From the NCBI GenBank assembly GCA_033807695.1, contig CM066309.1, forward strand, positions 434,001 through 498,000: a DNA stretch of 64,000 bases, read 5' to 3'. Below the pieces are notes generated by a model. It searched no databases. It was not told where the DNA came from and worked only from the letters and a program-made list of their open reading frames with translations. Positions within the stretch are counted from its first letter, which is position 1. Each line of letters opens with the position of its first letter. The stretch comes from Daedaleopsis sinensis. Its lineage: Eukaryota; Basidiomycota; Agaricomycetes; Polyporales; Polyporaceae. The translations under genes were made by a program, and so were the position numbers. Shown here piece after piece: positions 45,455 through 54,362 of the stretch.

Positions 45455-46459
45455 AAGGGAGCCATTTTACGATGATTTCCATCGTTATGCACGAAGCTTT
45501 TCATCGTGCATGACGATGGAAATCATCGTGACGAACGATGTCAGGACCACTAAAATCATCGTATGTGACGATGATTTACGTCGTATGACCCCATGCAATT
45601 GGAATTGCGCGGGCACCGGGCATTCGATTTGGGGGGCCTCGCTCCGGCACCGGGCATACCAGGGGTGGAAAATATGATTAAATTTAGCAGATACAGTCCG
45701 TATGGTATAGTATATACATGTGCGCGACCTCGGGCTTGCCCTCCTCCGGAGCCCGCCAGATACGAGAAAAGAGAACTTAACTGTACTCACCCTGCGGGTG
45801 CTTCGGCTGCTCGTTCGGTTACAGGGACGTGACGGCAGAGGGCAGCGGAGATGGTGAGGGCGTGACATCGGCAAGGGCGACCAGGAAAGCGAGCGGAAGC
45901 CCAAGCGAGAGCCTGAGTCCGAGCCCAAGCCGTACGAGCCCGAGCTCGACCGCGCGGGGTGCGGGTGCGAGTGCGAGTGCGAGTGCGAATAGGCGTGGGC
46001 GACAGGGCGGTGAATGCGGGGGCGTGAGGGCGTGGGCGGAGTGGGGATACATGCCCGACTGCGCATGCGCAAGCGCATAGTGGTGTGAGGGGGCACGGAC
46101 GAACAGTGCGGCGGCGGAGGACGGTATGAACATGGACGTGGACGTGGACGTAGCGGGGGGTGCCGGGCGGGACCATGATAACGTCGCGGCAGCGGGCGGT
46201 GAGGTGGTTGCGGTCGTGCCTGCGTCTGACTGCCGAGCAAGCTTACAGCCCGAGCTCGAGGATGGTGTGGTGTGGAGCGGGAAGGTGATCTACATATAAA
46301 TGAGGGTGACGGCACTCACCAGAGTGTGAAGCACTATGAGCCCCGGCTCTCGACGGATGTACGAGATGTGAGGGATATGCAAGTTCTAAGTTGAACAAGC
46401 AATAGGTGATATATCCCTGTCGGGACTGATGAGCAACGGTGGCTCCATCAGAAATTACA

Positions 46460-46500
46460 AAAATGTCTGAAATGTCTGACACAGACATTTCAGACATTTT
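46460..46500. repeat. Perfect 19-base-arm palindrome in a TCAGAC cluster
   Basis: Arms 46460-46478 and 46482-46500 (AAAATGTCTGAAATGTCTG and its inverse) flank a three-base loop. The following 80 bases repeat TCAGAC several more times. This looks like the subterminal region of another, older element. Confidence 0.85.
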
Positions 46501-47594
46501 CAGACGTCAATCAGATACGATCAGACCCGACTTATCTCCAGAGATCAGACATGGAATTTGACGCTTGTCAGACATTCTCCGCGCCATTGACTCCTCCTCT
46601 CAGATCTCATATCTCATCATGTATTAGCCCGCATTCACTGAAACTTTGCACAGTACTTCCTTAAGGCCTACGGATGATGCTGAACATGCTCGCAAGCCGC
46701 GCGGACAGCTATGACAGCGCAAAAGCGGTGGACTCATTGGTAAGTTAGTCCGCTGCTAAAAACAGGCTTAATAATCATATCCGTACTTCTACTTCCGATA
46801 GCGAACGTCGTGTATGACTCGCAGGATCTATAACCTCAGAAAGCGAGGCTCTTCCGGGGCATGAACTTCCAGGATACTTGTTGGCAAGCAGAAAGTCGTC
46901 GGGGTTGTGGCCGCGCGAAGTAAGCGCCCGCGCCATCAGACTTTCAGACGCACAGAGATTTCCGTGATTACTGATGTCGACTGACCACCTGTCGGCCGGA
47001 AAAGGCGCATATATGCAGTAAGAAAGCATAGACACACCTAGTAACTGCTATGTGTCACCCAGCGACCTGCTCCCGTTGGAGAATCGAATTCGGGATTCGG
47101 GACTGAGCGCATACTACAGTGTTCAGCGATATGTTCAGCGATTGTCAGGCGCGTGTCACAGTGCCAATATTGATGATACTTATTTGAGTCACAGACAGGT
47201 AGTAGTTCAGCAGTGGTGAGTAGGAGGCGGATAGCGAGGGCAGCATTAATAGCAAGGGCGTTAAGTGATGATCGATGTCGATGAGAGCTGAGATGGTGGT
47301 GGTACGAAGTCAGGATGGTAAAATCCATTGTCGCGGCGGGACGCCTGCCTGAGCGGAGTTCAAACGTTCAACGGTGACGTCACTGACTCCTTCCATAAAC
47401 GGCAGGTTTGGCGCCCTTTCAGGCGGCCCACCTAATTTAAATAATACCAACTTGAAGTAAGTACATACAACTCTCAGTGCATGCATCATGGCGTTGGTGT
47501 GCGTTTAGATTGAAAATTCATACTATTACTACGAGTTGGAATGCTACATACGGGCTAGCGACTAGTGTCACTCACAATGACTCCGGCCTCTGTT

Positions 47595-48125
47595 TGGTGC
47601 CACTCGAAACATCGACACATGTCACAGGCTGCGGGTCATCAAGTTGAAGGAACACAGGAGAGCACACAGGAGAGCACACCCTTCCAGGCCCTCCCAGATC
47701 TCGGTTGAAGAAGGAATCGGGGTCACGGGTGGCGGCGGGCGGCGGGTGGCGGCCAGCGTCGCACACGCCGACACCGGCCTCCCGTTTCGCGTAGAGACGT
47801 CCGAGTCGACGCATGCTGTGGGCAGATTGACAGAGCCGTGGGAGATGTCAGACGAGCCGGAAGAGCATACCATCGCGCTATTCCGGGTCGCAGTTGAACG
47901 TTGAAAACGGAGCTCGAGGCGGGGTCGCAGGTCGCACGGCGCACGGCGCAGGTCGCAGGTCGCAAATCGCAGCGCCGGGCCGCGGCCAGTGCTGCACACA
48001 CCGATGCCGGCCTCCAATCCTCGTCGAAACGTCGACACATGCTGAAAGATACAAAAAGAGCTGAAAGGGCGCACAATTGCGCCCCCCGGGTCTCGGTTGC
48101 AGAGGGAAGCATGGTCGCGGGTCGC
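47595..48125. repeat. GC-rich diverged tandem repeat, about three units
   Basis: Shared blocks recur: TCGAAACRTCGACACATG at 47601 and 48021 (with a related copy near 47792), ACACCGRYRCCGGCCTCC at 47767 and 47999, and CTCGGTTGMAGARGGAA near 47699 and 48093. Spacing is about 190-235 bases. The unit also carries CGCAGGTCG short repeats. Confidence 0.65.
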
Positions 48126-48488
48126 AGGCGGTGGCCATAGCTGGTCAGATTCCAGATTTTGTCACTTGTGCCTCTGTTCAAGGCTGAGATTCCTGTGTCT
48201 ATACGCTGGGAGGGTGAGGTAGTACAAGAACATGTATGTAGCAGAAAGACTTACAGGGTTGATACCTTCGGGACAGTCACCAGCAGTCACCATGAAAAGG
48301 ATGGTCATAAACGATGATTTTCGTCGGCCAGCCTTACGATGGGAGAACATCGTTACGGCGGTGTTTGGGTAGACGCTCATTTTCGGAGTTCAAAACGATG
48401 ATTTTCGGGGTACGATGATTATCCTCGTGGTACAAATCATCGTACTATACGATGATTTCGGAGTTTCATCGTCCATAACGATGATTTT

Positions 48489-48511
48489 CATCGCGTTTAC
48501 TTCCCACAGTG
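48489..48511 (-). repeat. Right terminal inverted repeat (23 bases)
   Basis: Exact inverse of 45340-45362, followed by TTTC (48512-48515). Confidence 0.85.
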
Positions 48512-48515
48512 TTTC

Positions 48516-49053
48516 GTAACATATGTACTTCGCAATGCGGTACCCTGCCTCGCATACTATCATGATCATAACATGCCCCGCGAAACAATGGGCACCTACA
48601 AGATATTGCTACCCGAGGGTATTGCTCGACTTGCTCATAGTCTTCCCCGGTACTATTGGATCCCATGTCTCATTCATGACCCTTGGGCCCGGATGAGTGT
48701 TGTCAGCCGGTACAGGAGTACCTGGTTAGACTCCCGGAGGTTTTTTCACGAAAAAACATTTTTTATCCTCTGGGTTTTAGTCCGTGGTATGGCACTCGAT
48801 ATGCCAACGTGCTGTCGCAGTCGCTCCTGCTCCACCTGTGCTTGCATGGGTGATGAGCCAAAGGTCTCATGCTCGAACATGTGGTTCAACCATTATCTCG
48901 GAATGCACTACGGCAGGGAGGGTCTTATTCGGAGGTGCTTTATTTAAGTAGGGTTCGGTAGTGTACATCACGTTGAAGTCTGCTGTGCTGTATATGGTAG
49001 ACTAGGGGCTTGTAGACGTGGTGTGCGCTTAAATTCAATTCCTCCTCCTCCTC
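48516..49053. other. Inserted sequence, right arm
   Basis: Resumes after the CACTG element and ends where the membrane gene resumes. A plus-strand frame at 48573-48947 (124 residues, Cys-rich end) has no recognised family. A palindromic TTTTTTCACGAAAAAA-like stretch lies near 48742-48768. Confidence 0.45.
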
Positions 49054-49540
49054 TACGCCGCGCCAATGTTTACAATCATAGAATCTGGAGCCATCCTCGT
49101 CGTCCTCACCATCATAATGCTCATTCTCTACAAGACCGGGAACCCCGCCGCTTTTATGGTCATCGACATAGCGACCCAAATCGCTGTATGTCTGAGTCTT
49201 AGCTGATTAATTTGCTTCATTCTAACTAGCACTCATTCTACAGGCACTTGTACCATACTCTATCATCATCCGTGTCGGCCTCGGACTGACGCATGGCTTG
49301 CCCAGCGCCTACAAAGTTTACTTAGAAGGGTCGAAGGCTGTCAGCATCGAGAACGGAACAAGAATTCCGGACCACACAACGGCCAACCGCATCACCTCGC
49401 GCCGCAACATGCTTTCTCAAGTCGACATTCCCATGGGTGCGATGAAGTATGAAGGGTCTAACGAGGATGCTCTATCCGAGTTCGAGGCCGCAATGGGTAT
49501 AGGATACGAGGAGAGTCACATCTCAAAGCGGGAATCTTGA
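49054..49540 (+). pseudogene. Third membrane-protein copy, 3' part
   Basis: Reads YAAPMFTIIESGAILVVLTIIMLILYKTGNPAAFMVIDIATQIA. After a ~50-base intron it continues ALVPYSIIIRVGLGLTHGLPSAYKVYLEGSKAV to a stop at 49540 (KRES). It continues exactly from the fragment ending at 44815. The reading frame is intact, so the gene may have been functional shortly before the insertions. Confidence 0.8.
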
Positions 49541-49633
49541 CTTCCGATGTGCTTACATGTTCTTGGGTCCACGCCGATGTTTGTACTATGAGCGTAGAGT
49601 GTACGGCGCTGAAGAGGCATAGGCGTTATATGG

Positions 49634-49732
49634 GGTCTTATCGAGTAGGGTGCAATATATGCAAGGCCATAATGAATGAGCAGCTATTTATTTGGCGACG
49701 AGCTCACCGCCGGACTTACTACATCGATGCTT
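49634..49732 (+). repeat. ~100-base direct repeat, left copy
   Basis: Begins GGTCTTATCGAG and ends GATGCTT. A similar copy, roughly four in five bases identical by eye, lies at 52544-52640. The pair brackets the phospholipase pseudogene. Confidence 0.7.
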
Positions 49733-49743
49733 GCACCATGACG

Positions 49744-51722
49744 AGCCGATCCACACCTCGCACATGCTAAGCGGGTGGGCGCAGAGAGGTCGTGGGGTTT
49801 ACCGCGGCGCCGACGCCATCCGCGAGCTCTCGGTCTAGGTCAGGCTCCCTGCTCCGACACTGCGACGATTCTGGATAGCGAGCCTACGGTCAGCGGGGAT
49901 GGAGAATGGCGCAATATAGCACACGGACCTTGGGCGCGAGGAATGTCTCGCTGCACGGTGGACCCCTGCATGTGGGCTCAGACTGCTGTATCTCGGGCCT
50001 CGGCGAGTTTGCGGTTTTCCCGCATCCGGCGTCAACACCTCAGATTGCGGGATGCCCGACGCCGAGGTGCCCCATGCATCGCCGTTGTCGTCGCTCTCGT
50101 CCTCCGCCCGGCGGACGCGGCCACGTCCGGAGCCCACGCGTGTTCTGCCAGCGGTCAGCAAGGGGCGGCTGACTTACAAGGTAACCTCTGACACGAGTGA
50201 ACCAGAGGTCCTGTCGAGGCAAGAGGTGAGCGGACAAAGACGTGGGGCGGCAAAAAGAGACATACCTGGGAGCCCGCGCTCGCGTCAAGCGCGATGATGC
50301 AGTCGACGTCTCGGCGCAGGAGGAGGTAGTACGGGATGATGAGCTTCGCTGTCCGTCGCCTCAGCTAAGGCGGTCATTCTGCAGCCCCCGCACGACACGC
50401 AGGCGAGATCGAGTGAGCGGGCAGCCTGGACGAGGAGAGAGAGAGACGTACCATGAAGCTCATCGTGTCTTGCTCGGTGATGTCACGCGGGCTGCCGTAC
50501 CGGAGCTGTCCGACAAGGCCGCGCACAAAGTTGGGGAGCTGCCAGTGCCTACGAAAGGCGCGCCACGCCGCCGTCAGCTAGGCTGCCATCGGCGGGGACG
50601 CGCGCATCTGACCTGATTCGGGAGCAACGGGTGGTCGCTTTCGGTGGACATGTATTCCAGCCAGGCGTACAGCTGCGTGGGCACCAGCCGGAGCGTCTCG
50701 CGGAAGTGGTGCTTCAATTTGGTGGTTAGCGGCGATGGAACGACTGAGCGGCGAACGGCGTGCCATGCAGGCGAAAGTACTTACCTTGAGCGAGGCACAG
50801 AACGCGGAACCGAAGATGCTGTAAGCAGGCGTGGGCGAGGGGTCAGGAACGCCCGGACGGACAGGACTCGCCCGAGGGCTGCTGGCGTGCTCACCTGGTC
50901 AGGACTGTGAAGCTTAACTCTGCCTGCTTGATCCGTTCGCACGTTACGGCTTGGTTGTGTACGCAAGACTTGACTCGCCTAACGGTCCACGTTCTTTCCG
51001 TTCATGAAAGGACGGTCAAGCGCCCAATACGGGATCCAAGCTACGAATCGGTCATTTCAGCGAGCGTCTGAGAGCACCCGATGAACAGGAACGTACGACC
51101 GATCTCGTCGCAGCTACTTCGTACGGCGTGAATCTGTACAAAAGCTACGGGATACTCTGCGTGAGCCGCGTTTGTTTGCTTCCGAGCGAGTTCGCGCGGG
51201 CCTCGTCAACCGAGGTCGCCTACTGGACTTCGACCGCGTGCAGCGCCTCAACCTTCTCGGGAGGTGTCACTAATGAGGCAGAAATGATGTCAGGGGCGAG
51301 CAGGACGATAACGCGGCGAACCAGGCGACACACCGTGTTGGATGGCGCTCAGAATGGGCGGGAGGTCGCCGCTGTCCACATGGCGCCGGAAGAAGTGAAG
51401 CGAGAGCTTTGGTCCAGCCTCGTCATGTCGGACGGAACGCAGAGCCTCGAAGACAGCAGCGTCCCGTACAGATCCACTAAAGAGACCGCCCCCGTCACGC
51501 CAGCGGCCTTGCGAATGATACCATCCTGTATTGGACCACTCATGTCAGCATCGACTCGCATCTCACGCGCCAAGTGACGGCACGCACCAGCAGATACTGT
51601 CCGGAGAAATGTCACATGTGAGCGTGAGCACGCACATCCACCCAAACTGACATGTAAAGCACGGTCATACCTTGTTGGCGAGTTGTTCAACGCATGTAGG
51701 GTGGCCATGTCGAGATAGCTCT
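49744..51722 (-). pseudogene. Truncated duplicate of the phospholipase A2-like gene
   Basis: Aligns base by base, with many substitutions and indels, to 11860-13950 of the intact gene on the same strand. It covers exons from the Tyr-Leu-Leu micro-exon region to the charged tail. Both ends are missing: the oxyanion and Ser nucleophile exons and the C-terminus. The 10-base micro-exon carrying the catalytic Asp is deleted: intact CGCACCTCCAGGGTCCTG corresponds to a gap near 50402. Several frameshifts are present. Not functional. Confidence 0.85.
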
Positions 51723-51792
51723 GTATATCTCCCAGAACAATCTTGTCGCCGAGCGCGTACATCCACAAGGAGCCCCCCTGCTAATCAAACTC

Positions 51793-52470
51793 ATGGGCAA
51801 CCCATCTATAGGCGACCGAGTCTTCTTTCAAGCTTGGCTTGCCACGTCTCCGCTGAAGGGATTCGCCATTTGCCCAGCGGACGCCGGGGACGAGTATCAT
51901 ATTCCTAGGACCGTCGCCCTCGCGGAGTCTGTGACTTACGAGTTCCAGCACAGGGATCGGACGGAGCGATTCACGGTGCACGTCCGGACGTGTGGCCCGT
52001 CTCTTGCCCTGGACGTACAGTTTGTGGATCCCCACTCGGCTCCAGGAGGCGATCGCGGAGGCACAGAGCAGCCACAGCAGTCGGACCGCACCGCAGTCGA
52101 TGGCACTAGGTGCTATACATGTCTTGGGATCCACTTGAGCGACTGGCAAGTATCGCGCAGTCATTCGGGATACGCGGCTAAGGAGACCCTAGACAGCAGG
52201 GGATTCCGGTGGCATCGGGCGCACATCTTCAGCACGCAGCATCGGTCGGTCGTTGTCCGTGCACGGCACATGGGCTCCCGCTGGGGAGATGTGCCACGGG
52301 GAGGTCGTGAGCTCTGGGCGATCGGCGTGGAGGTGCTGGAGGGAATGGCGCGTCGGCCTGCGCTTGGGTGGGGCACCGAAGCTGACGGGGTACAGGGGGC
52401 GATTGCAAGGCGTGTCCGAGGCAGATACCGCTCTGGTATGTGTCCGAAATCTTTTCGAGATGAGAGCTAA
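51793..52470 (+). CDS. Unrecognised open reading frame
   Basis: 225 codons, and the frame stays open upstream to about 51733. The first ~100 residues look like a real beta-rich protein (IGDRVFFQAWLATSPLKGFAICPADAGDEYHIPRTVALAESVTYEF). The second half is less convincing (Arg/Gly/Ser-rich). There are no membrane spans or known motifs. It lies directly beside the broken phospholipase copy inside the direct-repeat bracket, so it may be a captured gene fragment. Confidence 0.35.
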   Translation: MGNPSIGDRVFFQAWLATSPLKGFAICPADAGDEYHIPRTVALAESVTYEFQHRDRTERFTVHVRTCGPSLALDVQFVDPHSAPGGDRGGTEQPQQSDRTAVDGTRCYTCLGIHLSDWQVSRSHSGYAAKETLDSRGFRWHRAHIFSTQHRSVVVRARHMGSRWGDVPRGGRELWAIGVEVLEGMARRPALGWGTEADGVQGAIARRVRGRYRSGMCPKSFRDES

Positions 52471-52889
52471 GTCTTCCATTACGCCTTATTGGACGCTAAT
52501 GGGTATGCTGCCGCGCGAAGACAACCAAAGTGTCGATCTGTGTGGTCTTATCGAGCAGGGTACGATATATGTAGGGCTATAGTGAGTGAGCAGCTATTTG
52601 TGCAGCGACGAACTTACCGCGACTTACCACGTCCATGCTTATGTCCTGCTCTAGGCAGGAGGGGATTCCGGAGCTTCCGGAGCTTCGTTGCCTGCTTCCA
52701 TCATGCTAGTAGGCTACTTGCATGTAGCCTACCGAGGAGTTGACGTACCGACTTCCGATGTCTAGGAGACACTCCCGCACTTCCTGCGTGGTGGAGGAGG
52801 GACAGCGTGCACATGCTCATTCATAGTCTGGATGAAGCAGTGACGTACGTATTAAGCCATGTATTACCATATACCCTATCCTAGAGCAT
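52471..52889. other. Intergenic holding the right copy of the direct repeat
   Basis: Apart from the direct repeat at 52544-52640 nothing is recognised. It ends at the stop of NAM9. Confidence 0.5.
52544..52640 (+). repeat. ~100-base direct repeat, right copy
   Basis: Partner of 49634-49732, same orientation. Confidence 0.7.
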
Positions 52890-54062
52890 CTATTGCCTGT
52901 TCTCCGGCATACGCGCGAGCTGACTCTTGCTCCGTATCCGCATGCGCCGCTTCGAGTACCACTCCCATGCCAGACGGACTACCTCCCCGTCCGCGTCCCA
53001 TGGTGTCGGGATTTCAGAGTAGCCCGGGCGAGCAGTCGGGTGACGAAGATAGATCACGGAGCACGTGGAGAAGGAAGGCTCGAGGTAGGCGGGGATGAAG
53101 AGGAACGGTGCGGCATATGGAGGTAGGTAGAACGGTGTGAGGTTACTGGAAGAGGACGACTTCTTCTTGGCAAAAGACGATGAACGCGTCTTCTTTGACC
53201 CCTTGCTGGCCTCTTCGGAAGCTTCGATGGACTCGGTGCTTGCGTCGTCGGCCGCATCGCTGGAGGTGGACTCTTCGGGACTCTCCTCAGCTTCCGCGGG
53301 TTCCTCGGTCACAGCTGCTTCCGAGGGCTCTTCAGCCTCAACGTCCTCGTCCGCCTTTGGCGCAGCGCTCTCTTGCAGGAACCGGATGGCTTTGGGGTCT
53401 ACGGACACCATGTCGCCAGGCGCGAGACGCGTATTCGCGTCTGTGTGCTGGAGCGACATGGCGTGAGCTGACGCCGTCCCTGCAAAGCCAGAGCCAAGTC
53501 GACGTACCTTCTTCCCGTTCAGCAGCACGCTCCCGTGGATGATCATCCGCCGCGCCTCGTACACACTGTGCGCTAAGCACGCCCGGAAGATGACCACGTC
53601 TATCCGCCTCTCGACCTCCGCGAACATCAAGCTCCCCACCGGCGCCAGCCCCTTCTGTCGCTCCTCCGCCGCCAGCTTCTCCGCCCGCTTCGCGGCCAAC
53701 TCCTTCGTAGCCCACTTCTCCAGCTGTATCGTCGGCGCGGCCTTGTTCAAGGCCTCGGACGGACGCACGTCCGGCAACGTCTCGGGCAGGTACCACCTCT
53801 TGAAGATCTTCTCGTTAATGAAGTCGCCGTGGTACCCGCGCAGCAACGCCTTCGCTGTCCACCGCCGCCAGTTGAGGGACTCCCTGTACTCGACGCGGTT
53901 CGTGATCTTTTCGAGGGGCCCATACGACCGTCGCCAGAGGTTGTACAGGTTGTGGGGGTGCCAGCTCTGTACACCTGTCAGCGGTGCCCGTGTCGGACGA
54001 CGTGGCAGACGTACCATACGGGGCAGACCCCTTTTAAAGTTGTAAATGTGCGCGTCCCGCAT
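52890..54062 (-). CDS. NAM9: Mitochondrial small-subunit ribosomal protein uS4m
   Basis: Component of the mitochondrial 37S ribosomal subunit. It starts MRDAHIYNFKRGLPRM and continues WHPHNLYNLWRRSYGP. The S4 RNA-binding domain is RRIDVVIFRACLAHSVYEARRMIIHGSVLLNGKKV, followed by LAPGDMVSVDPKAI. An acidic low-complexity insert comes next, then the fungal C-terminus FYLPPYAAPFLFIPAYLEPSFSTCSVIYLRHPTARPGYSEIPTPWDADGEVVRLAWEWY. Two introns (48 and 60 bases, just after GLPRM and after NGKK) are both multiples of three without stops, so unspliced RNA still reads through; spliced length is about 354 residues. It is divergent from the gamma-tubulin complex gene, 300 bases away. Confidence 0.93.
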   Translation of the reverse strand: MRDAHIYNFKRGLPRMVRLPRRPTRAPLTGVQSWHPHNLYNLWRRSYGPLEKITNRVEYRESLNWRRWTAKALLRGYHGDFINEKIFKRWYLPETLPDVRPSEALNKAAPTIQLEKWATKELAAKRAEKLAAEERQKGLAPVGSLMFAEVERRIDVVIFRACLAHSVYEARRMIIHGSVLLNGKKVRRLGSGFAGTASAHAMSLQHTDANTRLAPGDMVSVDPKAIRFLQESAAPKADEDVEAEEPSEAAVTEEPAEAEESPEESTSSDAADDASTESIEASEEASKGSKKTRSSSFAKKKSSSSSNLTPFYLPPYAAPFLFIPAYLEPSFSTCSVIYLRHPTARPGYSEIPTPWDADGEVVRLAWEWYSKRRMRIRSKSQLARMPENRQ

Positions 54063-54362
54063 GGTCGCGGTGGTCTGCGCAGGCGGAGACGAAGCAAAAG
54101 GTAGTAGTGGTCGCGAGACAGGTTGCGGAAGAAGCTCAGGCAGGACAGAAATTGTAAGTAGGCGAAGTTAATGTCAGGTTTACCACATATAGACTCTTGT
54201 TAGTCGGGTAAGCATTCGGTTGTTACCGATCACTATTGCGATTAAAACGCGGTAAGATATCACAAGCGCCCGCACGCCGTCCAATCGCGTCTATCCCCCA
54301 GTCCGCGACTTGACCTCAACCAGCGTCCTCTACACCCACTATCCTCGATTACCTACCTCCAC
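54063..54362. promoter_or_regulatory. Divergent promoter of NAM9 and the GCP2 gene
   Basis: 300 bases lie between the two start codons. No obvious TATA box is present; the region is AT-richer than the flanking coding DNA. Confidence 0.5.

Larger units (their letters stand above)
45340..48511. mobile_element. Non-autonomous CACTG-ended DNA transposon, 3,172 bases
   Basis: Ends are perfect 23-base inverted repeats beginning CACTGTGGGAAGTAAACGCG, flanked by a TTTC duplication. Each end carries about 200 bases packed with ACGATGATT / AATCATCGT motifs in both orientations (45360-45590 and 48300-48500), including long perfect hairpins. The interior has no transposase: it holds a GC-rich low-complexity part (45800-46250), a TCAGAC motif cluster with a 19-base palindrome (46440-46580) and a GC-rich tandem repeat (47595-48125). 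CACTG ends plus subterminal repeats fit the CACTA superfamily, but a four-base duplication is not diagnostic. Confidence 0.75.

Noticed and set aside
45350..45590. CRISPR-like array of ACGATGATT repeats
   Set aside because: Repeats are short, palindromic, irregularly spaced and inside transposon ends of a eukaryote; these are subterminal transposase-binding-type repeats.
45485..46315. 276-codon minus-strand open frame
   Set aside because: Ser/Arg/Pro/His-rich low-complexity translation over a GC-rich repeat-like region; no domain and no splice logic.
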